Part shown: positions 1 to 8,017 of the stretch, one piece after another
Numbering within the stretch: position 1 is the first letter of the stretch
Layout of the letters: each line of letters begins with the position of its first letter
Translations under genes and position numbers: made by a program
Notes under the pieces: generated by a model
Seen by the model: only the letters and a program-made list of their open reading frames with translations
Told to the model about the DNA's origin: nothing
Database searches by the model: none
DNA from: Curtobacterium sp. ER1/6
Lineage (GTDB): Bacteria; Actinomycetota; Actinomycetes; Actinomycetales; Microbacteriaceae
DNA: 64,000 bases
Direction: 5' to 3'
Assembly (NCBI RefSeq): GCF_001742745.1
Contig: NZ_MJAK01000001.1
Coordinates: 496,001 to 560,000, forward strand

Positions 1-629
1 CCGTCGCAGACCGCGTCGACGAGCTCCTCGTGCTCCCGGAGCGCCCGCGCCTCCATCTCCGCCATGCCCTCGGCCGTGCCCCACAGGTGCGCGGGTGCGG
101 CGATGGACACCTGCGACTCCAGTCCGGCGAGCGTGGCGGCGAGCACCTCGTTGCCCGCGGCGTCGATGATCGTGCGGTGCAGGACGGCGTCCGCCTGCTG
201 CTTCTCGAACCCGGAGGTGGCCGCCCGGAAGGCGTCCAACCGGTCGCGGAGCGCCGCTCGTCCGTCGTCGTCGATGCGCTCGGCGGCGGCGGTGGCGAGC
301 GCACCGTGCAGCAGTGCGATCGCGTCGGCGGTGTCGCGGATGCCCGCCCAGCGTGCCAGGAGCGTCCGTCCGACGGCGTCCGACGACGTGTCGGGCCACT
401 GCGTCCTCACGAAGGTGCCGCCGCCGCGGCCGCGGCGGGTCTCGAGCAGGCCGCGGTCGACGAGCCGGGCGAGTGCGGCACGGACGGTCACGCGTCCGAC
501 CCCGAGGAGCACGGCGAGCTCACGCTCCGGCGGGAGCCGTGACGCCGGCAGGTACTCCCCGACGGCCACGGCCGTGACGAGCCGGTCCTCGACCTCGTCG
601 ACCCGGGTCTCCGTCGCGCGATCTGGCAC
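1..629 (-). CDS. GntR-family regulator with FCD domain (3' end cut by window)
   Basis: Transcriptional regulator; about 209 codons are visible and the C-terminus lies beyond the left edge. The N-terminal winged helix-turn-helix (roughly residues 10-75) shows the GntR pattern LPPERELA followed by VGRVTVRAAL and RRGRGGTFV. The rest is helical with the FCD-type segment HRTIIDAAGN, an effector-binding domain that usually senses a carboxylate or similar small metabolite. I chose the GTG at 629-627 because GGAGGGG sits about 7 nt upstream; an in-frame GTG at 656 is possible. The gene diverges from a peptidase, permease and amidase set, so it probably controls them. The effector cannot be read from sequence. 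Confidence 0.85.
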   Translation of the reverse strand, partial: MPDRATETRVDEVEDRLVTAVAVGEYLPASRLPPERELAVLLGVGRVTVRAALARLVDRGLLETRRGRGGGTFVRTQWPDTSSDAVGRTLLARWAGIRDTADAIALLHGALATAAAERIDDDGRAALRDRLDAFRAATSGFEKQQADAVLHRTIIDAAGNEVLAATLAGLESQVSIAAPAHLWGTAEGMAEMEARALREHEELVDAVCD

Positions 630-670
630 TCCTGCCCCTCCCTGCGTTTCGTCCACGTTACGGGACCAGG

Positions 671-713
671 AAAGGTATTGCAGGGAACCTTTGGGCGGGC
701 CATGCTGTGCGTC
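671..713 (+). promoter_or_regulatory. Promoter with inverted-repeat operator, leaderless start at 714
   Basis: A 6-bp inverted repeat, AAAGGT (671-676) and ACCTTT (687-692) with a 10-nt spacer, overlaps a plausible -35 TTGCAG (678-683). A 17-nt spacer leads to -10 CATGCT (701-706), and 7 nt later is the ATG at 714, so the transcript is probably leaderless. The dyad covers the -35, a sensible place for repression by the divergent GntR protein. Function is inferred. Confidence 0.5.
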
Positions 714-1628
714 ATGTCCCGCATCACCGAAGGCACGATGCCGTTCCGCGACGGCCACACCTGGTACCGCGTCACCGAACCGGACACCCCGGTAGCGGGT
801 GCGCTGCCCCTCGTCGTCCTGCACGGCGGTCCCGGCATGGCGCACGACTACCTCCGGAACCTCGCGGCCCTGGCCGACGAGACCGGCCGGACCGTGGTGC
901 ACCACGACCAGTTCGGCTGCGGCCGGAGCTCGCACCGCCCGGACGCCCCGGTCGACTCGTGGACGCCGCAGCTGTTCGTCGACGAGTACACCGCCCTGGT
1001 CGAGCACCTCGGGCTCGGCGAGCACCACGTCCTCGGCCAGTCGTGGGGCGGCATGCTCGGGTCGGAGATCGCGGTCCGCCAACCGGAGCACCTGCGGTCG
1101 CTCGCGATCTGCAACTCCCCCGCGTCGATGCAGCTCTGGGTCGACGGCGCGGCCGAGCTCCGGGCGCAGCTGCCGCAGGACGTGCAGGACGCCCTCACCC
1201 GCCACGAGGACGCCGGCACCGTCGACGACCCCGAGTACCTCGCCGCCACGGAGGTCTTCTACGAGCGCCACGTCTGCCGCGTCGTCCCCATGCCGCAGGA
1301 CTTCGTCGACTCCGAGACGCAGATGGAGCAGGAGCCGACGGTCTACCACACCATGAACGGCCCGAACGAGTTCCACGTCATCGGCACGATGCGCGACTGG
1401 ACCGTCGTCGACCGTCTCGACCGCGTGGTCACCCCGACCCTCGTCATCGCCGGCGAGCACGACGAGGCGACCCCCGCCACCTGGCAGCCCTTCGTCGAGC
1501 GCATCGCCGACGTCCGCCAGCACGTCTTCCCCGGCGCGAGCCACTGCTCGCACCTGGAGCAGCCCGAGGAGTTCCGCCGCGTGATCGCGGCCTTCCTCGC
1601 CGAGCACGACGACCAGCCCACCGGCTGA
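714..1628 (+). CDS. Proline iminopeptidase-family alpha/beta hydrolase
   Basis: 304-residue serine hydrolase of the S33 family, which removes N-terminal proline from peptides or hydrolyses related amides in the cytoplasm. It shows the oxyanion motif HGGPG (37-41), the nucleophile elbow GQSWGG with Ser110, an acidic residue in GEHDEATP and the catalytic His in SHCSHLE near the C-terminus. No signal peptide is present. The ATG at 714 is preferred over an in-frame TTG at 678 because a -10-like hexamer ends 7 nt before it. The following permease and amidase suggest uptake and hydrolysis of a peptide or amide, but a hairpin separates this gene from them. Confidence 0.85.
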   Translation: MSRITEGTMPFRDGHTWYRVTEPDTPVAGALPLVVLHGGPGMAHDYLRNLAALADETGRTVVHHDQFGCGRSSHRPDAPVDSWTPQLFVDEYTALVEHLGLGEHHVLGQSWGGMLGSEIAVRQPEHLRSLAICNSPASMQLWVDGAAELRAQLPQDVQDALTRHEDAGTVDDPEYLAATEVFYERHVCRVVPMPQDFVDSETQMEQEPTVYHTMNGPNEFHVIGTMRDWTVVDRLDRVVTPTLVIAGEHDEATPATWQPFVERIADVRQHVFPGASHCSHLEQPEEFRRVIAAFLAEHDDQPTG

Positions 1629-1643
1629 GCCGACCGACCCGCC

Positions 1644-1685
1644 GGCCGGGAGGCGCGCACCCACCCCGCCACGCGCCTCCCGGCC
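1644..1685. terminator. GGGAGGCGCG-family hairpin terminator
   Basis: A perfect 14-bp stem (1644-1657 with 1672-1685) encloses a C-rich 14-nt loop, 16 nt after the peptidase stop. The stem shares the GGGAGGCGCG core found at eight other operon ends in this window. No T-tract follows, as is common for actinobacterial terminators. Confidence 0.65.
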
Positions 1686-1779
1686 GCCGCCCCTCCGGAC
1701 CCGACCGGCGCGCCCACCCAGCCACGCGCCCGGCGTCCGGCATCCCCTCCCACGCACCGTCTCCCCGAACGGAACCACG

Positions 1780-3171
1780 ATGTCGCAGCAGCACAGCGAG
1801 CTCTCTGCACAGCACCAGCTCGAGGCCTACGGCTACAAGCAGGAGCTCAAGCGCTCCGTCTCCACCACCGACCTGCTCGTCTACGGGCTCGTCTTCATGG
1901 TGCCGATCGCCCCGTGGGCGATCTTCGGCACCGTCTACAACGCCTCGAGCGGCATGGTCCCGCTCGTGTACATCGTCGGCCTCGTCGCGATGATCTTCAC
2001 CGCGCTCGCCTACGCGCAGATGGCGAAGTCGATCCCCCTCGCCGGCAGCGTGTTCTCCTACGTCGGCCGCGGCATCCACCCGACCGCCGGGTTCTTCGCG
2101 GGCTGGGCGATCCTGCTCGACTACCTGCTCGTCCCGACGCTGCTCTACGTGTTCGCGGCCGAGAGCATGGTCGGAATCTTCCCCGGCACGCCCCGTTGGC
2201 TGTGGGCGCTCGTGTTCGTCGCGATCAACACGGTGATCAACCTGCTCGGCGTCTCGTCGCTCAAGGTCGCGAACCGGGTGTTCCTGCTGATCGAGCTCGT
2301 GTTCGTGGCGATCTTCGTCGTCATCGCGATCGTCGCCCTGACCGGCGGCACCGTGCCCGGCGCCTCGTTCAGCACCGACCAGGTGTGGGACCCGTCGAAG
2401 GTCTCGGCCCCGCTCATCGCCAGCGCCCTGTCGATCGCGGTGCTGAGCTTCCTCGGCTTCGACGGCATCTCGACGCTGTCCGAGGAGTCGACCGGTCGCC
2501 GCGGCGGTGCCGGGACCGCGATGATCCTCGCGCTCGTGATCGTCGCGTTCCTGTTCGTCCTGCAGACCTGGCTCGCCTCCGCCCTCGCCGCCGGGCGGGA
2601 CGCGTTCCCGGAGGGCGAGGCCGGCAACGCGTTCTTCACCATCGTCGAGCAGGCCTCGTCGAGCGGGTGGGCGACCGCGTTCTTCGCGGTGAACGTCCTC
2701 GCGGTCGGCATCGCCAACGCGATGGCCGCGCAGGCCGCGACGAGCCGCCTGCTCTTCTCCATGAGCCGCGACCGACAGCTCCCGGCGTTCCTGCACAAGC
2801 TGAACGGCCGGCTCGTCCCGCAGAACGCGATCATCGTCGTGTCGGTGCTGTCGGCGATCCTCGTGCTGTTCTTCGTCGGGCAGATCGACACGATCTCGTC
2901 GCTGGTCAACTTCGGCGCGCTGTTCGGCTTCATGCTCCTGCACGTGTCGGTGTTCGTGCACCACGTCGTGAAGGGTCGGTCGCGGAACTGGCTGCTGCAC
3001 CTGGTCGTACCGCTGATCGGCTTCCTCATCATCGGGTACGTGCTGCTCAACGCCGCGGTCGAGGCGAAGGTCGGCGGGATCATCTGGCTCGTCGTCGGTG
3101 CCGCCGTCTTCCTCTACTACCGCTCGACCGGCCGATCCACCGAGGTCGGCTCCGAAGGAGACCCCGCATGA
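1780..3171 (+). CDS. APC-superfamily amino acid/amine permease
   Basis: 463-residue cytoplasmic-membrane transporter with about twelve hydrophobic segments. The first carries the APC-typical pattern LVYGLVFMVPIAPWAIFGTV (about residues 28-47). A segment with LSFLGFDGISTLSEES (about 225-240) matches the conserved region before TM6-7 of amino acid-polyamine permeases. The ATG at 1780 follows GGAACCACG. Its stop overlaps the ATG of the amidase gene by 4 nt (ATGA), so the two are translationally coupled. The coupling suggests import of an amide, or of an amine related to the amidase substrate. The exact substrate cannot be assigned. Confidence 0.85.
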   Translation: MSQQHSELSAQHQLEAYGYKQELKRSVSTTDLLVYGLVFMVPIAPWAIFGTVYNASSGMVPLVYIVGLVAMIFTALAYAQMAKSIPLAGSVFSYVGRGIHPTAGFFAGWAILLDYLLVPTLLYVFAAESMVGIFPGTPRWLWALVFVAINTVINLLGVSSLKVANRVFLLIELVFVAIFVVIAIVALTGGTVPGASFSTDQVWDPSKVSAPLIASALSIAVLSFLGFDGISTLSEESTGRRGGAGTAMILALVIVAFLFVLQTWLASALAAGRDAFPEGEAGNAFFTIVEQASSSGWATAFFAVNVLAVGIANAMAAQAATSRLLFSMSRDRQLPAFLHKLNGRLVPQNAIIVVSVLSAILVLFFVGQIDTISSLVNFGALFGFMLLHVSVFVHHVVKGRSRNWLLHLVVPLIGFLIIGYVLLNAAVEAKVGGIIWLVVGAAVFLYYRSTGRSTEVGSEGDPA

Positions 3172-4097
3172 CACCCGACCACCACCTGCCGAACACCCTC
3201 GGCGTCCCCGGGTTCGACCCGGCCCGCGAGCCCGTGCTCCGCATCACGCCAGGCACCGGCGAGACGATCGGCTTCGAGACGACCGACGCCGTCTACGCCG
3301 AGCTCGACCGGCACCACGACCTCGCGAAGCTGGAAGCGCCCATCAACCCGGTCACCGGGCCCGTCTGGGTCGAGGGGGCGATGCCGGGCGACACCCTCGC
3401 CGTGCACATCCACGACATCCAGCTCACGACCCACGGCTGGTCGGTCTCCCTCCCCGGCTCCGGCGCGCTCCAGCACGTCATGCCCGAGGGGGTGTTCGCG
3501 CGCCGCTGCCCGATCGAGGACGGCGTCGTCCACGTCACCGACCGGCACGCGTTCCCCGTCCGGCCGATGATCGGCTGCATCGGCGTCGCACCGGCAACCG
3601 GGACGAACTCGACGATCATGCCGGCGTACGCCGAGGGCGGGAACATGGACGTCACCGAGGCCCGGCCCGGCTCGACCGTGTACCTGCCCGTCCGGGTTCC
3701 CGGCGCCCTGCTGTCGATCGGGGACGTCCACGCGATCATGGCCGAGGGCGAGTCGTCCTTCGTCGCGATCGAGGCGCAGGGCACGGCGATCGTGTCCGTC
3801 GACCTCGTGCAGGGCGGCCCCGTGCTCCGGGCACCGCGCATCGAAACCGACGACGAGTGGCTCTTCGTCGGCCTCGGCGACCCGGTGCAGGAGAGCGTGC
3901 GGCGCGGGTACGAGGACGCCTTCGCGTTCCTCGTCGACGAGCACGGGTGGAGCGCCGAGGACGCGTACGCGGTGCTCAGCGCCGTCGGCGACTCGAAGCT
4001 CGGCGGGCCGACCGGGTCGGGCGACCCGGACCCGCTGCACCCCTTCGCGGCCGTCGGGGCGGTGACGCTGCACCGGGTGCCGAAGGCGGTGCTGTAG
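3168..4097 (+). CDS. Acetamidase/formamidase family protein
   Basis: 309-residue enzyme of the FmdA/AmdA family, which hydrolyses short-chain amides to ammonia and a carboxylate. Family features include EGAMPGDTLAVHIHDI near residues 65-80, the glycine-rich region RPMIGCIGVAP (about 130-140), GGNMDV and LSIGDVHAIMAEGE, all typical of the metal-dependent beta-rich fold. Length is close to the family norm. The ATG at 3168 overlaps the permease stop and has GAAGGAG 6-10 nt upstream. It is the last gene of the module, followed by a hairpin at 4110-4151. Ammonia release would feed nitrogen assimilation. Confidence 0.9.
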   Translation: MTPDHHLPNTLGVPGFDPAREPVLRITPGTGETIGFETTDAVYAELDRHHDLAKLEAPINPVTGPVWVEGAMPGDTLAVHIHDIQLTTHGWSVSLPGSGALQHVMPEGVFARRCPIEDGVVHVTDRHAFPVRPMIGCIGVAPATGTNSTIMPAYAEGGNMDVTEARPGSTVYLPVRVPGALLSIGDVHAIMAEGESSFVAIEAQGTAIVSVDLVQGGPVLRAPRIETDDEWLFVGLGDPVQESVRRGYEDAFAFLVDEHGWSAEDAYAVLSAVGDSKLGGPTGSGDPDPLHPFAAVGAVTLHRVPKAVL

Positions 4098-4109
4098 CGC
4101 GACGAGGAC

Positions 4110-4151
4110 GGACGAGAGGCGCGTGGCGGGGCCGCCACGCGCCTCCCGTCC
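4110..4151. terminator. GGGAGGCGCG-family hairpin between convergent genes
   Basis: Arms 4110-4129 and 4132-4151 (20 nt each, one mismatch: GAGAGG opposite CCTCCC) close on a 2-nt centre. It lies between the plus-strand amidase and the minus-strand gene ending at 4187, so it can serve both directions. Confidence 0.7.
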
Positions 4152-4186
4152 GACGAGCGGTCGGGCTGACCACGACCGCTGCGCGC

Positions 4187-4827
4187 TCAGTCGTAGCCGA
4201 GCACCACCGTCAGGTCCTCCGGGTCCGGGTCGACCGGCCCGGTCGCCGTCCCCACGACGGCGGTCACGAGTGGGCCGCCCGACGGGTCGTCCGCGCGCGG
4301 GAACGATGATCCACTCGCTGCGGCCGAGCGGGCATCGCCTCCCAGACCTGCCCCCAGATCGCCTCGTACTCGACGCGGGAGAGCTGCCCGCGCCGCACGG
4401 CGGTCTCGGCGAGGCAGAGCAGGTCGAGCGAGGTCTCGAGGAGCCGCACGTCGCCGTGCACCTCCGGGCGGCCGTTGCCGTGGAAGACCGTCACCGTCAG
4501 CGTCCGGACGTCCGGACGGAACCGACGGGTGGCCCGGGCGAGGACCGCGAACCCGGCGACGTAGGCGACGACCGCGAGCGCGACCCCGACGACCGGCGCT
4601 TCGTGTGCCGCGACGACGACCCCCACCGCGCCGACGGCTCCGCCGACGCCCCACGCCTGCAGGGCCCGCAGCAGCAGGTGCTCGCCGGTCGTGGTGCCCG
4701 GCGGGTGGACCTCGAGCGTGCGGCCGCTCCACAGGGCGCGGGTGACGGGCTGCACGGCGCAGCGGCCCCAGGGGTGCCAGCCGGTCCGTGCGACACGGTG
4801 CGGCGGTCGTTCTCGGTGCATGTCCAC
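4187..4827 (-). pseudogene. Small membrane protein gene with two apparent frameshifts near the 3' end (DUF6611-like)
   Basis: An uninterrupted frame (4827 to 4264) encodes a 187-residue protein with two hydrophobic segments (about residues 55-95) and an acidic helix ending EYEAIWGQVWEAMP; it may belong to the DUF6611 group, from memory. After this point coding-like third-position GC moves to another frame (LGRSEWIIVPAR) and then to a third (DDPSGGPLVTAVVG ... VVLGYD, stop 4187-4189). Removing one base near 4345 and one near 4310 would join all three into one protein. Either the gene is broken or the assembly has two 1-nt errors. Start may be ATG 4827 or ATG 4821. Function unknown. Confidence 0.55.
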
Positions 4828-4946
4828 GACGGACAGCCTCGTGCAGCGCGCGCCGCACCGTGCCGGTCCTGACGGCTCCCTGACGGACGACCGGCGCTTC
4901 CGAACGGCACCCGTGCGCCCCGCCCGGTCCGAGGGACGGTGCCCGG

Positions 4947-4958
4947 TACCGTGACCGG
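4947..4958 (+). promoter_or_regulatory. -10 element for a leaderless transcript
   Basis: TACCGT (4947-4952) lies 6 nt before the ATG at 4959, the spacing expected if transcription begins at or near the start codon. No clear Shine-Dalgarno or -35 is present. The same hexamer occurs before the gene at 38583. Confidence 0.45.
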
Positions 4959-5726
4959 ATGGACGACCACGCCCTCGCCGCCGCCCTCGTGACCGACGCC
5001 GCCCGACTCGCCGCCGAGATGCGCACCACCGGCACCGAGGCCGAGCGCAAGACCTCGGCCGCCGACCTCGTCACGGCAGCCGACCGTGCCGCGGAGGACC
5101 TCGTGCGCCGGCTGCTCCGGGAGCACCGGCCCGACGACGGAGTGCTCGGCGAGGAGGGCGCGCAGGTCGAGGCGGCCACCGGACGGCGTTGGACGGTGGA
5201 CCCGATCGACGGCACGTTCAACTACGTCGCCGGACTGCCGGCGTGGTGCAGCGCGGTGTCGCTCGAGGTCGACGGCGTGCTGCGCGTCGGTGCGGTCCGG
5301 CGGCACCTGCCCGACGAGACCTGGGTCGCGTCCGACGGCCGGACGACGCGCGACGGTGAGCCGGTCCCGGACGTGCCCGACGTGGCGCTCGGCACCAGCA
5401 GCGTCGCGACCTTCCTGAACGCCTCCCACCTCCGCGACGACGCGGCTCCCACGGTGTTCGCGCTGCTCGGCGCCGCGGCGACGATCCGGATCAGCGGATC
5501 CGGGTCGTGCGACCTCGTCGACGTGGCCGCGGGCCGGATCGGGCTGTGGGTCCAGACGGACTGCGCCGACTGGGACTGGTTGCCCGGGCGGGCGCTCGTC
5601 GAAGGCGCCGGCGGGGCGGCGACGGTCGTGACGGCGCACGGCCACGACTGGCACCTGGCCGGCGCGCCGACGGCGGTGCGGCAGGCGGTCGCCCTGCTGA
5701 CGGCAGGGTCGGACGGCGCCGCCTGA
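4959..5726 (+). CDS. Inositol monophosphatase-family phosphatase
   Basis: 255-residue Mg2+-dependent sugar-phosphate phosphatase. The three family metal sites are visible: GEEG (64-67), DPIDGTFNY (81-89) and the C-terminal WDWLPG (about 205). In this position the canonical motif is WDxxAG, so Ala is replaced by Pro here. Members act on inositol-1-phosphate, histidinol phosphate, fructose-1,6-bisphosphate or PAP, and the sequence alone does not distinguish them. The gene stands alone between a minus-strand gene and an MFS transporter, and the start appears leaderless. Confidence 0.85.
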   Translation: MDDHALAAALVTDAARLAAEMRTTGTEAERKTSAADLVTAADRAAEDLVRRLLREHRPDDGVLGEEGAQVEAATGRRWTVDPIDGTFNYVAGLPAWCSAVSLEVDGVLRVGAVRRHLPDETWVASDGRTTRDGEPVPDVPDVALGTSSVATFLNASHLRDDAAPTVFALLGAAATIRISGSGSCDLVDVAAGRIGLWVQTDCADWDWLPGRALVEGAGGAATVVTAHGHDWHLAGAPTAVRQAVALLTAGSDGAA

Positions 5727-5783
5727 CACCAGGGGCCGCCCCAGCCACCCCACCCGGCGGCTCCGGTGCGCCAGGATGAGCAC

Positions 5784-6959
5784 GTGACGACTGCCGCCCA
5801 GCCGCCCGCCCGCGGCCTCGCGCCCCTCTACCTCGCCGGCTACACCACCGCGTTCGGCGCGCACGGCGTCGGGAGCGTCCTCGGCGCCGAGACCGACGAC
5901 CTCGGCCTGACGCTGGTCGGCCTGGGCCTCGTCCTCGCCCTGTACGACCTCGCCGAGGTCGTGCTGAAGCCCCTGTTCGGCGCACTGAGCGACCGCATCG
6001 GCGCGAAGCCGGTGATCGTCGGCGGCCTGGTCGGCTTCGCGCTCGCGTCGCTGCTCGCCCTCGTCCAACCCACGGCGCTCGTCCTCGCACTCGCCCGGCT
6101 CGGCCAGGGCGCGGCGGCGTCGGCGTTCTCCCCCGCGTCCTCGGCGGCCGTGGCGCGGCTCGCCGGTCGGGAGCGCCTGGGACGGTACTTCGGCCGGTAC
6201 GGCGCCTGGAAGAGCACCGGCTACGTGCTCGGACCGGTCCTCGGCATCCTGCTCGTGCAGGGCGTCAGCCTGCAGGCGCTCTACGTCGTCCTCGCGGTGC
6301 TCGCCGCCGGCGCCGCGCTGTGGGTCGCGCTGTCGATGCCGGCGCTGCCCGTGCAGCCACGCCGCCGGACCACCGTGGTCGACCTCGTCCGCCAGACCGC
6401 GGACCGCGCGTTCCTCGTCCCGACGGCACTGCTCGCGACGACGACCGGCGTGCTCGGCGTCGCGGTCGGCTTCGTCCCGCTGCTCGCCGTCCGCCTCGAC
6501 CTGCCCGCCGTGGTCGGGGCCGTCGCGATCGCGGCGATCGCGGTCGTCTCGTCGGCGCTGCAGCCGCTCACGGGTCGGTTGCGCGACCAGGGGCGGCTCG
6601 CGACGCGCGGGGGCAGCACCGCGGGGCTCCTCGTCGCGGCGGCGGGTCTCGCGGTCCTCGCCGCGGCTCCCGGCGCGGTGACGCTGTTCGTGGCGGCGGT
6701 CGCGATCGGCGTGATGCTGGGGACCGTGACCCCGCTCGCCTTCGCGCACCTCGCGGCGTCGACCCCGGACGACCGGATGGGTCGGACGATGGGCAACGCC
6801 GAGCTGGGCCGCGAGGTCGGCGACGCCGGCGGCCCACTGCTCGTCGGGGCCGTCGCCACCGCGTGGACGCTCCCCGGCGCGATCGCGGTGCTCGCGGCCG
6901 CCACAGCCGCCGCGGGTGCGGTGAGCTGGCGGGCGCTCCGCGCGCCGACACGTCCCTGA
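5784..6959 (+). CDS. MFS transporter
   Basis: 391-residue major facilitator superfamily membrane protein with twelve predicted hydrophobic segments in two halves. The loop 2-3 signature appears as KPLFGALSDRIGAKPVIVGG. TM4-5 carries ALARLGQGAAASAFSPAS, and the second half has an equivalent GRLRDQG loop. These features fit a drug or metabolite exporter of the TetA/Bcr type, but the substrate is unknown. The GTG at 5784 is chosen because CAGGAT (5772-5777) ends 6 nt upstream, resembling the other leaderless starts here; a GTG at 5766 is in frame. Confidence 0.85.
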   Translation: MTTAAQPPARGLAPLYLAGYTTAFGAHGVGSVLGAETDDLGLTLVGLGLVLALYDLAEVVLKPLFGALSDRIGAKPVIVGGLVGFALASLLALVQPTALVLALARLGQGAAASAFSPASSAAVARLAGRERLGRYFGRYGAWKSTGYVLGPVLGILLVQGVSLQALYVVLAVLAAGAALWVALSMPALPVQPRRRTTVVDLVRQTADRAFLVPTALLATTTGVLGVAVGFVPLLAVRLDLPAVVGAVAIAAIAVVSSALQPLTGRLRDQGRLATRGGSTAGLLVAAAGLAVLAAAPGAVTLFVAAVAIGVMLGTVTPLAFAHLAASTPDDRMGRTMGNAELGREVGDAGGPLLVGAVATAWTLPGAIAVLAAATAAAGAVSWRALRAPTRP

Positions 6960-7109
6960 CCGCCGCTCCGCCCGCCCACCCGCTGCAGCCGTGGCACCGA
7001 TCGCCGGGCTGCTCCGCTGCGTCCCGACGGCCGTCCTGCTGGACACACCCTCAGCCCCGCCGGCCACCGTCCCGGCTGCCTGGCGGCCGGTCGCGGGAGG
7101 CTGCGCGGC

Positions 7110-7814
7110 GTGAGCCAGCCCGCGTCCCCGTCGCCGTCCACCCCGCCGCAATCCACCCCGCCGCCGTCAGCCGCGCCGCACGTCGGCCGGACCCGCCGCT
7201 ACCGGGACCGCCTCGTCCTGATGGTGGTGGTCGGCGCCGTCGTCGCGGGCGTCACGAGCGTCACGGTCGGTCCGCGCTGGGCGGCGTCGATCGGGTGGGC
7301 GGCCGCGTGCGCGGTGTACGTCGTCACCGCGCTGCCCCTGCTCCGGGCGGACGCCGACCGGACCGCGCGGCTCGCCTCACGGGAGGACCCGCGGCGGACG
7401 GTCTCCGACCTGCTGCTGGTGGGCGCCGCCGGTGCGAGCGTCGTCGCACTCCTGGTCGTGCTCAGCATCGCGAAGGGGCTGCACGGTCCGTCGCAGGACC
7501 TCGCAGCGGCACTCGGTGTGGTCAGCGTGGCCCTGTCCTGGCTGCTCGTGCAGACCCTGTTCACCCTGCGCTACGCCGAGCTCTGGTACAGCGGGACCCC
7601 GGGCGGCATCGACTTCAACCAGCAGGAACCCCCGCGGTACTCGGACTTCGCCTACTTCGCCCTGACGGTGGGGATGACGTACCAGGTGTCGGACACCTCG
7701 ATCACGGAGAGCAGGATCCGGGTGGTGACGCTCCGGCACGCGTTGCTCTCGTTCTTCTTCGGGACCGTCGTCATCGCGAGCGTCGTCAACCTCGTCGCAG
7801 GACTCGGCAACTGA
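7110..7814 (+). CDS. DUF1345 integral membrane protein
   Basis: 234-residue membrane protein with about five hydrophobic segments after a Pro/Ser-rich N-terminal tail of about 30 residues. The C-terminal part has the DUF1345 hallmark ELWYSG...DFAYFALTVGMTYQVSDT followed by a final membrane helix, a region reminiscent of a two-TM ion-channel pore but of unproven function. The GTG at 7110 has GGGAGG (7095-7100) upstream. No operon partner is evident; the gene is followed by a roughly 200-nt non-coding stretch. Confidence 0.8.
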   Translation: MSQPASPSPSTPPQSTPPPSAAPHVGRTRRYRDRLVLMVVVGAVVAGVTSVTVGPRWAASIGWAAACAVYVVTALPLLRADADRTARLASREDPRRTVSDLLLVGAAGASVVALLVVLSIAKGLHGPSQDLAAALGVVSVALSWLLVQTLFTLRYAELWYSGTPGGIDFNQQEPPRYSDFAYFALTVGMTYQVSDTSITESRIRVVTLRHALLSFFFGTVVIASVVNLVAGLGN

Positions 7815-8017
7815 AGGATCCGAGCAGTGGCCTGAGGATGTGCTCAGCCGCGGGTGCCCGCTCCCAGCCTGGGGAGTGGGGCGAAAGGGGGACCGCGCAG
7901 GGGTGACACGACACCTTCTTCCCCCCGTTCGGGGGTGGTACAGGAGGTACCGTTCCGCCGCGCTTCACCCCACCGGAGGGCCGCGCACAGGGAAACGACA
8001 GGGAATCAACTACTCAC
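7815..8017 (+). other. Non-coding leader upstream of the GH16-like gene
   Basis: About 200 nt without a gene. It contains a short hairpin, CCCCC-GTTC-GGGGG (about 7922-7936), then GGTACAGGAGGTACC (about 7937-7951), a self-complementary block. This could be a structured 5' leader or simply promoter sequence. I could not match it to a known riboswitch. Confidence 0.3.

Noticed and set aside
1444..3174. Long minus-strand open frame opposite the permease and other long antisense frames
   Set aside because: They are the usual by-product of high third-position GC; products are low-complexity Arg/Asp/Glu-rich with no family features.
7815..8017. Cyclic-di-AMP riboswitch upstream of the glycosidase
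   Set aside because: I could not find the conserved ydaO-type core sequences; only generic hairpins are visible.
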